64,000 nt of DNA from Agrobacterium fabrum str. C58 (lineage in GTDB: Bacteria > Pseudomonadota > Alphaproteobacteria > Rhizobiales > Rhizobiaceae): assembly GCF_000092025.1 (NCBI RefSeq), contig NC_003062.2:246001-310000 (forward strand), in the 5' to 3' direction. The notes below the pieces were generated by a model. That model saw only the letters and a list, made by a program, of their open reading frames with translations. It searched no databases and was not told the DNA's origin. Position 1 is the first letter of the stretch. Each line of letters starts with the position of its first letter. The translations under genes and the position numbers were made by a program. Positions 37,635 through 46,276 of the stretch are shown here, one piece after another.

Positions 37635-38924
37635 TTATGCTTTGCGTTTCATCAAGCAGAAGAAGAAACCGTCCGTATCTGTGGTTGCAGGCGTGAGCGT
37701 CACCGTCTTGCCATCTGAAGAATGCGGTTTATTCGCATTGCCACTGAAAATCGACTGCCAGCGCTCCAGAGCCGAACCGATGGCAAATTCTGGATTTTCC
37801 TCGCAGAAGCGCCTGACCTGCTGCTCATTTTCCTCGGGCAGAACCGAACAGGTAACATAAAGTAGCTCGCCGCCCGGGCGCACGAAACCCTTGGCTTGCG
37901 AAAGCGCCTCGCCCTGCTGCTGCACGCGTTCTTCCAGATTGCGCGCCGTCAGCCGCCATTTGGTGTCGGGGCGGCGGCGCCAGGTTCCGGTGCCGGTGCA
38001 GGGTGCATCGACCAGAACGCGGTCGAATTTTTCCTGGAACGGCGCAAGACCCGCTGCGCGATCATGCACCTGCACATTGCGCGTACCGGCCCGCTTCAGC
38101 CGCTCGATGATCGGCGCGAGCCGCTTGCGATCGGCATCGAAAGCGTGGACCTGACCTTTATTGTTCATGCTGGCGGCCATGGCCAACGTCTTGCCGCCAC
38201 CACCGGCGCAATAATCGAGGACCTGTTCACCTTCCCGGGCACCGGCAAGATCGGCGACGATCTGTGAGCCTTCATCCTGCACCTCGAACCAACCCTTCTG
38301 GAAGGAAAGTTCGGCGGTGACATTCGGCAGGCGGGAAGGGCCTTCACCGGCGGGTATACGCAGACCCTGCCGGGCAATCCGAGTGGCTTCCGCGCCGCTT
38401 TCCTCAAGCGCCTTCAGAACCTTGTCCCGGGTTGCCTTCAGCGTGTTGGCGCGCAGGTCTAGGGTCGGTCGCTCGTTGAGCGCCTGCGCCTCGGCGAGCC
38501 AACGCTCCCCGAAGGCAGTTTCGAGGGAAGATTGAACCCATTCGGGAACATCGCCCTGAATATAGGCCGGCGCGTCGGAAAGTGAACGGGAAAGAAAGGC
38601 CTGCTGCCTTTCCGCGTCGGGCGCGGCGGGGGCGAATTTATCGCCGTCGAATTCCGCCGTCAGTTCCGCAAAGCTTTTGCCCCATTGCCGCAGCAGAACA
38701 GCATAGGCAAGCGAGGCGGCGCTATCGTCATCCATCAGCCAGGCGTGCGACAGTTTCATACGAAGCGCGTCATAAACGATGTTGCCGATGGCGGCCCTGT
38801 CGCCGGAGCCGGCAAAACGATGGGCGAGACCCCAATCCTTCAGCGCATCGGCGACGGGACGCCTGCGTCCCTCAATATCCGCCAATACTTCGATTGCTCC
38901 GGCCAAACGCCCGCCCAAACGCAT
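37635..38924 (-). CDS. RsmB/NOP-family rRNA (cytosine-C5) methyltransferase
   Basis: 429 residues. SAM motifs: EGEQVLDYCAGGGGKTLAMAA, VHAFDADRKRLAPI. The catalytic cysteines are in RVLVDAPCTGTGTWRRRPD (motif IV) and LLYVTCSVLPEENEQQ (motif VI), the pair of the NOP2/RsmB/RsmF class. The N-terminal part (LADIEGRRRPVADALKDW) resembles the RsmB RNA-binding region but is short, so exact position specificity on 16S rRNA is not certain. GAGG precedes the ATG. Confidence 0.9.
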   Translation of the reverse strand: MRLGGRLAGAIEVLADIEGRRRPVADALKDWGLAHRFAGSGDRAAIGNIVYDALRMKLSHAWLMDDDSAASLAYAVLLRQWGKSFAELTAEFDGDKFAPAAPDAERQQAFLSRSLSDAPAYIQGDVPEWVQSSLETAFGERWLAEAQALNERPTLDLRANTLKATRDKVLKALEESGAEATRIARQGLRIPAGEGPSRLPNVTAELSFQKGWFEVQDEGSQIVADLAGAREGEQVLDYCAGGGGKTLAMAASMNNKGQVHAFDADRKRLAPIIERLKRAGTRNVQVHDRAAGLAPFQEKFDRVLVDAPCTGTGTWRRRPDTKWRLTARNLEERVQQQGEALSQAKGFVRPGGELLYVTCSVLPEENEQQVRRFCEENPEFAIGSALERWQSIFSGNANKPHSSDGKTVTLTPATTDTDGFFFCLMKRKA

Positions 38925-38985
38925 TGTCTACCTCTTCTTGCTGATAAGCCCGGTTGGTAGACGCGAATGGCGGCGAGGGCAAGGC

Positions 38986-39354
38986 TCAATCGGCCTTGAC
39001 GATCTCGTAGCAGACCTTGGCAGTGCCGGAGCTGATCATGCCGATATTCTTGGCGGCAGCTTTGGAAAGATCGAGAACGCGGCCCTTGATGAACGGCCCG
39101 CGGTCGTTGATGCGCACTACAACGGCCTTGCCATTGCGGGCATTCGTCACCTTGACCTTGGTGCCGAACCGCAGGGAGCGGTGAGCGGCGGTCAGGTTGG
39201 CGGCGTTCATGCGCTCGCCCGAAGCAGTCTTGGAGGACAACGCATACCACGATGCGCCTCCACAACCATTTGCCGCATTCGCCTGAAGAGGCGCGATGAT
39301 GGAACAGGCGGCTATAGTTGCAGCGGTGAAAGTTATACGACGGATATTCAACAA
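38986..39354 (-). CDS. rlpA: RlpA-type septal ring lytic transglycosylase-like lipoprotein/secreted protein
   Basis: 122 residues. A signal peptide ([21 protein letters not shown]) precedes a double-psi beta-barrel: [66 protein letters not shown] with the RINDRGPF catalytic stretch. RlpA cuts naked glycan strands during division or cell-wall growth. It has no SPOR domain, so it is the short version. Start TTG at 39354 behind AGGGAAG; the next codon is also TTG. The 426-bp upstream region holds CtrA-like and palindromic sites. Confidence 0.85.
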   Translation of the reverse strand: MLNIRRITFTAATIAACSIIAPLQANAANGCGGASWYALSSKTASGERMNAANLTAAHRSLRFGTKVKVTNARNGKAVVVRINDRGPFIKGRVLDLSKAAAKNIGMISSGTAKVCYEIVKAD

Positions 39355-39486
39355 ACTGTACTTCCCTGAAAATCGGCCCCGCGCCGATTGATTGTGCCCT
39401 TGCTAAACGGCCATGAACTGGCCTGAACGCCTTTTGATGCGAGATTGTAGGGCGAGGGAAAAATGGCGAAAAAAAGCTGATCTCAA

Positions 39487-39520
39487 ATCACGAAGTGTTA
39501 CAGTCTGTAATATTCGTGAT
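39487..39520. repeat. Nested inverted repeat upstream of rlpA
   Basis: Outer arms ATCACGAA (39487-39494) and TTCGTGAT (39513-39520) enclose an inner dyad TTACAG-T-CTGTAA (39498-39510). The 34-bp element could be a regulator site or an RNA hairpin in the rlpA leader. Confidence 0.6.
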
Positions 39521-39617
39521 CGTTAGCCGGAGAGGCGTCGCGTGGACGTTCCCGTCAAAACTCGGAAAAAATAACGCAGAATCAACGTTCAATGGAAATG
39601 CTATTGCAAGTCACGGC

Positions 39618-39638
39618 TTCGTGAATCCACTTCACGAA
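39618..39638. repeat. TTCGTGAA dyad upstream of rlpA
   Basis: TTCGTGAA (39618-39625)-TCCAC-TTCACGAA (39631-39638), perfect arms. The core TTCGTGA/TCACGAA is shared with the arms of the element at 39487-39520, giving four half-sites in about 150 bp. Confidence 0.6.
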
Positions 39639-39689
39639 ATGTGAGTGAAATATTTTTCCAATGAGTAGGATTTTAGCGATTCGCCGTAG

Positions 39690-39704
39690 TTAATTAAGTC
39701 TTAA
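39690..39704. promoter_or_regulatory. CtrA-like binding site
   Basis: TTAA (39690-39693)-N7-TTAA (39701-39704) is the alphaproteobacterial CtrA consensus; a GANTC site for the CcrM methylase lies just upstream at 39678-39682. Confidence 0.4.
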
Positions 39705-39780
39705 TTCGCTTAAATACAACGAAAACTATCCGCCAAAACGGCGTTGGATGGATTTTTCGTCGTTTTTGACGGGGTTGTTT

Positions 39781-40653
39781 TCAGCCACGCCAGAGGCTGC
39801 TTTCCCATAATTGCTTCAGCGACTGCCGATACTCCGGAAAGCGGAAATCAAAGCCGAGTTCCCTTATTTTAGCATTGGAAACGCGCTTGTTTTCGCCATA
39901 AAAAGAGCGCGCCATCGGCGTCAGATCGGCGGTTCCGAAATCCTGTTCAGCAGGGGGGACAACACCCATTAGGTCGGCCGCGAAGCTCACCACATCCTGC
40001 GGTGGGCAGGGTTCGTCGTCGGTCACGTTGAAGATGCCGCGTTCGTTCTTCAGTGCCAGAAAGGCGATTGCCGCGCCGATATCCTCGACACGGATGCGAT
40101 TGAATACCTGATCCTTCTTCACCAGCCGTCGCGCCGTTCCCTTCTCGAAATTCATGAAGGTATTGCGTCCCGGGCCATAAATTCCGGACAGGCGCAGGAT
40201 GGAAAGCGGCACATCTGCGCTTTGGGCTGCCTCAGTCCACGCGGCCTCGGCGGCTACCCGCTCCACGGAGCGTGCGGAGACCGGGCGACAGGGTGTCGTC
40301 TCGTTCACCCAGGCGCCGTGATGGTCGCCATAGACGCCGACGGTGGAAAGATAGGCTAACCATTTCAGATTGGGCAGGAGCTTTTTCAGATCGCCGCCCA
40401 GAAGCGCAAACAGAGGGTCGCCGTCCTTGCCTGGAGCGATGGATTGCACGAGATGGGTAACATTGCGCATCGCAGCGATGAGATCGTCATCGAGATGGAC
40501 GCCGTCGAAGAGCAGCGGCGTCATGCCGGCGGCGGCGAGGTTTGCGAACTTATCCGCGCTGCGTGTGGTGCCGCAGACACTTGCAGCCTTGGTTTTCAAC
40601 GCGTTGGCAATGGCTTTCCCTGAATATCCCGCGCCGAAAATCATCACATGCAT
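39781..40653 (-). CDS. NAD(P)-dependent epimerase/dehydratase-like (atypical extended SDR)
   Basis: 290 residues. The N-terminal dinucleotide fold (MHVMIFGAGYSGKAIANAL) and WLAYLSTVGVYGDHHG point to the YeeZ-like group of atypical SDRs, which lack the standard YxxxK active site. Also seen: ILRLSGIYGPGRNTF. A role in nucleotide-sugar or glyoxylate metabolism cannot be assigned. The ATG is 3 nt after the queG stop, in the same transcript. Confidence 0.85.
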   Translation of the reverse strand: MHVMIFGAGYSGKAIANALKTKAASVCGTTRSADKFANLAAAGMTPLLFDGVHLDDDLIAAMRNVTHLVQSIAPGKDGDPLFALLGGDLKKLLPNLKWLAYLSTVGVYGDHHGAWVNETTPCRPVSARSVERVAAEAAWTEAAQSADVPLSILRLSGIYGPGRNTFMNFEKGTARRLVKKDQVFNRIRVEDIGAAIAFLALKNERGIFNVTDDEPCPPQDVVSFAADLMGVVPPAEQDFGTADLTPMARSFYGENKRVSNAKIRELGFDFRFPEYRQSLKQLWESSLWRG

Positions 40654-40656
40654 GCT

Positions 40657-41808
40657 TCATGCCTCTGCCAGTTGCCATTCCATTTCCGCCTCCGGATCAG
40701 TCTCCGGTGCGCGACCGGCAGAGTATGTACGGAATTCGTCCCTGTCCATAAGCCGCGACAAAGCCCATGCGGCCATGCCGCGCACTTCCGCGGAAGGGTC
40801 GGCCTCCGCAAGTGCCTTGCATTGTTCCACGAAATGCCGGTCGGCAGAGTTTCCCGCGGCAATCAGCACATTGCGGATGAAGCGATTGCGGCCGATGCGC
40901 TTGACGGGGGAGCCGCTGAAAAAGCTGCGAAAGGCGGCATCGTCAAGCGTCAGCAGAAAGGCGATGGATGGTTCCTTCAGATCTTCGCGCGCCTTCAGCT
41001 TCATCTCGGAGGCGCTGGCCGCGAACTTGTTCCACGGACAGGCGGCAAGGCAATCATCACAGCCATAGATGCGGTTGCCGATCATCGGCCGGAATTCGTG
41101 CGGGATCGGTCCCTTGTGCTCAATGGTGAGATAGGAGATGCAGCGGCGCGCGTCCAGCTGATAGGGGGCAGGAAAAGCCGCCGTGGGACAGGCGTCGAGG
41201 CAGGCGCGGCAGGAACCGCAATGATCCCTCTCGGCCTCGTCAACACAGAGCTCGGCGGTGGTGAACATGCTGCCCAGAAACAGCCAGGAGCCATGGCTGC
41301 GGCTGACGAGATTGGTGTGCTTGCCCTGCCAGCCGAGACCGGCGGCGGCGGCAAGCGGCTTTTCCATCACCGGGGCGGTATCGACGAAGACTTTCACATC
41401 CTCACCGGCGCGGGCAGCAAAGCGCGTGGCGATCTCCTTCAGCCGCCCCTTGATGATGTCATGGTAATCGCGGTTGCGGGCATAGACCGAAATGGCTGCC
41501 TTGTCTGGTTTCGAAAGCAGGCCACGCGGATCTTCGTCCGGCCCGTAATTGAGGCCGAACATGACGATGGAGCGCACATCGCCCCAGAGCGTTTTTGGCT
41601 CCGCCCGACGCGCCTCGGTTTCCTCCATCCACGCCATGGTGCCGTGGTAGCCATTCTCGAGAAACTGCCGCAGCCGCTCCGGTGCAAGCGGAATGCTGTC
41701 GGGCGCCGTGATGCGACACAGATCGAAGCCGAGTAAAAGCGCCTCCTGACGAACGAAATCCGTCAGTTTGCGCGCGCGTATTCGCTGCTTGTCGTCGGCA
41801 ACGTCGAT
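40657..41808 (-). CDS. queG: Epoxyqueuosine reductase QueG (no conventional start codon)
   Basis: 383 residues if begun at ATC 41808. Conserved N-terminal sequence FVRQEALLLGFDLCRITAPDSIPLAPERL lies upstream of the first ATG (41637), so that ATG cannot be the true start. The C-terminal half has Fe-S cysteine motifs CVDEAERDHCGSCRACLDACPT and CDDCLAACPW, plus cobalamin-binding-type features. It reduces epoxyqueuosine to queuosine in tRNA. GGGAG is 8 nt before the ATC. The frame is closed by TAG at about 41830. The start choice is tentative. Confidence 0.82.
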   Translation of the reverse strand: MDVADDKQRIRARKLTDFVRQEALLLGFDLCRITAPDSIPLAPERLRQFLENGYHGTMAWMEETEARRAEPKTLWGDVRSIVMFGLNYGPDEDPRGLLSKPDKAAISVYARNRDYHDIIKGRLKEIATRFAARAGEDVKVFVDTAPVMEKPLAAAAGLGWQGKHTNLVSRSHGSWLFLGSMFTTAELCVDEAERDHCGSCRACLDACPTAAFPAPYQLDARRCISYLTIEHKGPIPHEFRPMIGNRIYGCDDCLAACPWNKFAASASEMKLKAREDLKEPSIAFLLTLDDAAFRSFFSGSPVKRIGRNRFIRNVLIAAGNSADRHFVEQCKALAEADPSAEVRGMAAWALSRLMDRDEFRTYSAGRAPETDPEAEMEWQLAEA

Positions 41809-41937
41809 GGTCGTGTCTCCCGAGGCCTATTCTGGCATATATAGTGCATGTCACCCGAAAGTGTGCAGCGGTTTCGGGAAAACGACATGCTTTCATTATA
41901 GCCGCACGCCGCAGCAAATAACCTGGGAGGCCAGACC

Positions 41938-42630
41938 TCAGAAATCCAGATCGGCGTAGTGGGAAGAGGGGGCAAGACGCGGAATGCGTTCGCTGAGAAA
42001 CGGCCGGAAGGAGGGGCGGGATTTCACCCGCTGATACCATTCCTTGGCAATCGGCGCTTCGAGCCAGTTGATCTCGCCGAGATAATCCAGCACCGAAACA
42101 CCGGCCGCTGCGGCAAGATCGGCGTAGCTCAGCCGATCGCCGGCCAGCCAGGTGCGCGAACCGGCCAGCCACTCCAGATATTTGATGTGCTGGCGAATAT
42201 TGTTGCGCGCGGTGCGCAGCAGCTTGGAATCCGGTGGTCCGCCACCCTGCGCCGCGGTCATTTGCAATTTATAGACCCTTTCGCGCACCAGCGGCCGGGT
42301 CACGTCATTTTCCATCTTCTGCAGAAACCATTCCGTCAGGCGACGGATTTCCGCGCGCTGAAACGGGTCTTCCGCCAGAAGCCGCCGGTCGCGCTTCAAA
42401 ACCCCATGGGTTTCGTCCAGAAATTCGGCCAGCACATAAGGCCCGCTGAGGGAGCGCATATTGTCATCGAGATAGACCGGCAGGGTGCCAGCAGGATTGA
42501 GCGCCAGAAACTCCCGCCGTCTTTCCCACGGCTGCTCCTCCACGAGATCGGTCTGGAAGCCGTATTCCGCAAGGATCAGACGAACGAACCGGGATGCGGT
42601 CGACATCGGGGAGTGATAGAGAGTTGGCAT
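41938..42630 (-). CDS. Glutathione S-transferase family protein
   Basis: 230 residues. A thioredoxin-fold N-terminus (TLYHSPMSTASRFVRLILAEYGFQTDLVEEQPWERRREFLALNPAGTLPVYLDD) is followed by an all-helical GST C-domain (GSRTWLAGDRLSYADLAAAAGVSVLDY). It probably conjugates glutathione to an unidentified electrophile; a Ser in the HSPMS region is the likely catalytic residue. GAG precedes ATG 42630. It is next to queG and divergent from uppP. Confidence 0.88.
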   Translation of the reverse strand: MPTLYHSPMSTASRFVRLILAEYGFQTDLVEEQPWERRREFLALNPAGTLPVYLDDNMRSLSGPYVLAEFLDETHGVLKRDRRLLAEDPFQRAEIRRLTEWFLQKMENDVTRPLVRERVYKLQMTAAQGGGPPDSKLLRTARNNIRQHIKYLEWLAGSRTWLAGDRLSYADLAAAAGVSVLDYLGEINWLEAPIAKEWYQRVKSRPSFRPFLSERIPRLAPSSHYADLDF

Positions 42631-42789
42631 CGGTACTCAATTTTTACGATTGGTTGTCATGATCGGCATTTGCCGGAAAACTTTTTCAGTTTCGCTTCAT
42701 CAAGACGCTATAAGAGCTTGGCTACTTTAAAACAAGTTTAACGCAATTGCTTTCCATTCACGCTTTCCCCCTTAAAAGAAGGATACCTC

Positions 42790-43596
42790 ATGGGTGACCA
42801 ATCGATCATCAGCGCGCTTTTGCTGGGCATTATCGAGGGTCTGACGGAGTTTATTCCCGTTTCCTCCACGGCGCATGTGCTGCTGGCCGGGCATTTCCTT
42901 GGCTTTAAATCGCCGGGCAATACCTTTGCCGTCCTCATCCAGCTCGGTGCGATCCTCGCAATCCTTCTCGTTTATTTTCAAAAGCTTGTATCGATCGCCG
43001 TGGCGATGCCGACAAGTGCCAAGGCGCGCCGTTTTGTGCTGGCGGTTCTCGTCGCTTTCCTGCCGGCGGCGGTGATCGGCGCTCTCGCGCATGACTTCAT
43101 CAAGACGGTGCTGTTCGAAACGCCGATGCTCATTTGTGTCGTGTTGATCATTGGTGGATTCATTTTGCTTGCGGTCGACCGGATGCCGCTGAAACCAAAA
43201 TATACCGACATTATGGATTACCCGCCGTCGCTCGCCTTCAAGATCGGCCTTTTCCAGTGCCTTGCGATGATTCCCGGCACCTCGCGGTCCGGCGCCACCA
43301 TTGTCGGCGCGCTGCTGATGGGCACGGACAAGCGCTCCGCCGCCGAGTTTTCGTTTTTTCTGGCCATGCCGACCATGCTTGGCGCGTTTGTGCTCGACCT
43401 CTACAAGAACCGCGATGCGCTGAGCTTCGATGATAGCGCCTTGATTGCCGTGGGGTTTGTGGCCGCCTTCGTGTCCGGCCTCTTCGTCGTGCGCTCGCTG
43501 CTGGATTTCGTGTCGCGACGTGGGTTTGCGCCCTTTGCCTGGTGGCGCATCGTCATCGGTGCGCTCGGTCTCGTCGCACTTCTGGTTATCGGCTGA
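42790..43596 (+). CDS. uppP: Undecaprenyl-diphosphatase
   Basis: 268 residues, about eight membrane helices. The signature stretches are [21 protein letters not shown] and [19 protein letters not shown], which carry the active-site Glu, Ser and Arg of the BacA family. It recycles undecaprenyl pyrophosphate for cell-wall synthesis and gives bacitracin resistance. It ends before a strong bidirectional terminator. Confidence 0.96.
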   Translation: MGDQSIISALLLGIIEGLTEFIPVSSTAHVLLAGHFLGFKSPGNTFAVLIQLGAILAILLVYFQKLVSIAVAMPTSAKARRFVLAVLVAFLPAAVIGALAHDFIKTVLFETPMLICVVLIIGGFILLAVDRMPLKPKYTDIMDYPPSLAFKIGLFQCLAMIPGTSRSGATIVGALLMGTDKRSAAEFSFFLAMPTMLGAFVLDLYKNRDALSFDDSALIAVGFVAAFVSGLFVVRSLLDFVSRRGFAPFAWWRIVIGALGLVALLVIG

Positions 43597-43623
43597 CCCG
43601 CAGTTTCATATCGACCGAAAAAC

Positions 43624-43658
43624 AAAAAAGCGCCCCGGAGAACCGGCGGCGCTTTTTT
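43624..43658. terminator. Bidirectional terminator after uppP
   Basis: AAAAAAGCGCC (43624-43634) / GGCGCTTTTTT (43648-43658) with an inner CCGG-AGAA-CCGG. A-run left and T-run right serve uppP and the convergent 51-residue gene. Confidence 0.9.
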
Positions 43659-43676
43659 TAAACCTGTAAAGGCCGA

Positions 43677-43832
43677 TCAGTTGGCGCTGATCGAAGCCGT
43701 TGCGCAGGGGTCGACGCCATAGGCCGGAGCGCAACCGCTCTTGCCCGCTGCAACCGTGCCCGGCGCCATGAAAGAACCCGCCAGAACCACCAAAGCCGCA
43801 CACGCAAAAAAGAGTGCGATAGATCTGCCCAT
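43677..43832 (-). CDS. Small secreted protein, 51 residues, unknown
   Basis: A short gene with a clear signal peptide: MGRS, then IALFFACAALVVLAGSFMAP and cleavage near TVAA. The mature part, about 24 residues, has two cysteines (GKSGCAPAYGVDPCATASISAN) that could form a disulphide. GAAAGG is about 10 nt before the ATG and a terminator follows the stop. I recognise no family. Confidence 0.55.
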   Translation of the reverse strand: MGRSIALFFACAALVVLAGSFMAPGTVAAGKSGCAPAYGVDPCATASISAN

Positions 43833-44154
43833 TTTATGATTGCCTTTCAGACGTTCGTTCGTGCGGATCGTGCCGCCGTGTGTGAATTGAGGGTTCGGGA
43901 TATGTTTGGAATGTGGCGAATATCAATAAAGGAGCTTGCTGAATACCGGGTTAATGCGAAGTCTTTTCCACAGTTGCGCTTGTGCCACGCTTGCCCGTTT
44001 CAGCGCTCCACCGTTAACCATGCCGTTTCAGTTTTGATTTTTCCTCCCCACCCCATCTGGCAGTGAAAATGCACTGAAAGCGGTTTGGTTGCGGTAGACA
44101 GCATAAAAAAAGCGGGATGTGGCCCCGCTTTTGATTTCCATGACGTGCCTGACC
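43833..44154. other. Intergenic region, 322 bp
   Basis: A plus-strand frame at 43836-44066 has no ribosome site or family similarity and is rejected. A TTAACCAT (44014-44021) resembles a CtrA half-site. The terminator at 44104-44132 occupies the end. I see nothing else. Confidence 0.6.
44104..44132 (-). terminator. Terminator downstream of the NDUFA9-like gene
   Basis: AAAAGCGGG (44108-44116) / CCCGCTTTT (44124-44132), with A7 at 44105-44111 that reads as T7 on the minus strand after the stop at 44155. Confidence 0.85.
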
Positions 44155-45135
44155 TCAGGCCGCCTTGCCGGCGTTCGAGAATTGTCCATGCTGGCGATAC
44201 TGCACCATGTAGGACGGCAGAACCGAAGCGACGCGAACGGGGGTGATGCCGATACCTTCCAGCGTCAGGCCCTTCTTTTCTGCCTCAGCGGAAACGACAT
44301 TGTCCTTTTTCAGCATGGTCACCTGGTCCGGTGTCAACGGCGGCGTAATCAGCGGCACCAACGATGCGAGCTTGCCGATCATCGAGGCCACGCCGAAGGG
44401 CAGGTTGACGAAGGAGCGCTCGCGATAGGTCGCGGCAAGAACAGCCTCGAGACAGTCACGGAAGGTCATGACGTCAGGGCCACCGAGTTCATAAATTGCG
44501 CCGGGTTTCAGCTTGCCATCGACGCTGCGCGCGACGGCCTCCGCAACATCCTCGACATACACAGGCTGGAATTTGGTTTTTCCGCCGCCGATCAACGGCA
44601 GGAACGGCAGGTTGCGGGCCATTTTGGCAAATTTGTTGAAGAAATCGTCTTCCGGTCCGAAAATGATCGACGGACGCAGGATCACGGCACCGGGTAGCAC
44701 GGAATGGATGGCGGCTTCGGCACGGCCCTTGGTGCGGCCATAACCGGTCTGCGAATTGGCGTCAGCACCGATGGCGGAAATATGCGTCAGCGTGGCGCCA
44801 GTGTCGCGGGCCGCTTCGGCAATGGCTTTCGCGCCGAATTCCTGCACGGCGTCAAAAGTGTTGCGGCCGCTTTCCGCCAGGATGCCGACGCAATTGACGA
44901 CATGATCCGCGTCTTCGACGGCTTTGATGATGGAGTCGCGATAACGGAGGTTAGCCTGCGCGAAGGAAATCTGGCCGACATTGCCGAGCGGTTGCAGAAA
45001 ACCGGCAAGATCGGGGCGGCGCACGGCGACGCGGATACGATAACCGCGCTTGGCGAGCATTCTCACGACATGCCGCCCGACAAAACCCGAACCGCCGAAG
45101 ACGGTGACGAGGGGTGGAAGGTTGGCCAAGGTCAT
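44155..45135 (-). CDS. NDUFA9-like NAD-dependent epimerase/dehydratase
   Basis: 326 residues. An atypical SDR: VTVFGGSGFVGRHVVRMLAKRGYRIRVAVRRPD binds the nucleotide, and HISAIGADANSQTGYGRTKGRAE carries YGRTK in the YxxxK place. Alphaproteobacterial members resemble the complex I accessory subunit NDUFA9; the bacterial role is unclear. ATG 45135 has GAGGAG a few nt upstream; a longer frame to 45219 is not needed. Confidence 0.9.
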   Translation of the reverse strand: MTLANLPPLVTVFGGSGFVGRHVVRMLAKRGYRIRVAVRRPDLAGFLQPLGNVGQISFAQANLRYRDSIIKAVEDADHVVNCVGILAESGRNTFDAVQEFGAKAIAEAARDTGATLTHISAIGADANSQTGYGRTKGRAEAAIHSVLPGAVILRPSIIFGPEDDFFNKFAKMARNLPFLPLIGGGKTKFQPVYVEDVAEAVARSVDGKLKPGAIYELGGPDVMTFRDCLEAVLAATYRERSFVNLPFGVASMIGKLASLVPLITPPLTPDQVTMLKKDNVVSAEAEKKGLTLEGIGITPVRVASVLPSYMVQYRQHGQFSNAGKAA

Positions 45136-45256
45136 GGGAGGCTCCTCAGAAGCTGTCGATAAAGCGTTTTTCAGTCTCTTAGCCCAAAGCCACGCGCGCG
45201 TGAAGAGCGGTTGTCGCAAGGCTTGAGGCTAGTTTGGGAAATGCGGTTGACGGACG

Positions 45257-45544
45257 TCAAATTCCTTCGACGATCATCATCTCCGCATCTGCTACTTCCT
45301 GGCGGATTTTCGCCGCCGCCTGGTATTCGGGAGAGTTGTAGCAGTCAATCGCATGCTGGACGGACGGGAACTCGATGACAACGTTGCGCGCACGCGCCGT
45401 GCCTTCCAGTTCCGTCACCGAACCGCCGCGAGCCAGAAAATTGGCGCCGAACCGCTCGAAGGCGGGCTTGGCTGTGGAGACATAGTCCTTGTAACGCTCG
45501 CTGTCGCGTACATCGACTTGGGCGATCCAATATCCCTTTGCCAT
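45257..45544 (-). CDS. DUF1330 protein
   Basis: 95 residues of ferredoxin-like fold: MAKGYWIAQVDVRDSERYKDYVSTAKPAFERFGANFLARGG, RNVVIEFPSVQHAIDCYNSPEYQAAAKIR. The biochemical function of the family is unknown. AGGAGG gives a strong ribosome site. Confidence 0.92.
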   Translation of the reverse strand: MAKGYWIAQVDVRDSERYKDYVSTAKPAFERFGANFLARGGSVTELEGTARARNVVIEFPSVQHAIDCYNSPEYQAAAKIRQEVADAEMMIVEGI

Positions 45545-45564
45545 TTCATCTCCTCCTGTCGTCG

Positions 45565-46272
45565 TTACTGATTGGCCGGAAAACTCGCGCGCAGCATATC
45601 GTCCAGAATGGCGCGGGCCGCCGCTTTCGGGTCTTCCGCCCTGACGATGGGACGGGCGACAACCAGATGGCTCGAACCGGCCTTGATGGCGTCATAGGGC
45701 GTCATCACCCGCTTCTGATCGCCAAGATCGGCGCCGGCGGGGCGAATGCCGGGGGTGACCACGGCAAGGTCGGGGCCGAGAATTTCACGCACAGCGGTCG
45801 ATTCTTCCGCCGAACAGACAATGCCGCCCATACCGGCCTCGCGTGCCTGTTCAGCCCGGCGCAGCACCAGCGAACGCGCGTCGGACGCGTAACCGGCCTC
45901 GACCAGATCGCTGTCATCCATGGAGGTCAGCACGGTGACGCCCAGCAGGCAGAGGCCGGAGCCTTCCGCCGCCTTGACGGCAGCACGCATGGCTTTGGGA
46001 TAGGCATGCAGCGTCAGCATCGACATGCCCATGCGGGCGATGTTTTCGACGCCCGAGGCGACGGTGTTGTCGATATCGAGCAGCTTCATGTCGAGAAAGA
46101 CCTTCTTGCCGCTCTGGACGAGGTCACGCGCGAATTCAAGACCCCCGGCGAATACCAGCTGATAACCGATCTTGTAGAACAGGACCTCGTCGCCGATTTT
46201 CGACACGATGTCTTCTGCCTGCTGCACAGTCGGAACATCCAGCCCGACGATGAGTTTTTCGCGCGCGGTCAT
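45565..46272 (-). CDS. pyrF: Orotidine 5'-phosphate decarboxylase
   Basis: 235 residues. The catalytic array is in [18 protein letters not shown] (Asp-x-Lys-x-x-Asp), with LIVGLDVPT at the N-terminus and VTPGIRPAG plus [13 protein letters not shown] in the phosphate site. It makes UMP. ATG 46272 gives the normal N-terminus [12 protein letters not shown]. It is 4 nt after the stop of the histidine-phosphatase gene, so they form an operon. Confidence 0.95.
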   Translation of the reverse strand: MTAREKLIVGLDVPTVQQAEDIVSKIGDEVLFYKIGYQLVFAGGLEFARDLVQSGKKVFLDMKLLDIDNTVASGVENIARMGMSMLTLHAYPKAMRAAVKAAEGSGLCLLGVTVLTSMDDSDLVEAGYASDARSLVLRRAEQAREAGMGGIVCSAEESTAVREILGPDLAVVTPGIRPAGADLGDQKRVMTPYDAIKAGSSHLVVARPIVRAEDPKAAARAILDDMLRASFPANQ

Positions 46273-46276
46273 TGTC

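Larger units (their letters stand above)
39355..39780. other. 426-bp intergenic region upstream of rlpA
   Basis: No open frame or RNA gene is convincing. It contains a nested palindrome (39487-39520), a second dyad with related arms (39618-39638), three GANTC sites (39579, 39623, 39678) and a TTAA-N7-TTAA site (39690-39704). The right part is A/T-rich, unlike its surroundings. Confidence 0.7.

Noticed and set aside
43836..44066. Plus-strand 76-codon frame in the intergenic region after uppP
   Set aside because: No ribosome site, unusual composition for the genome and no family similarity. I treat the region as non-coding.
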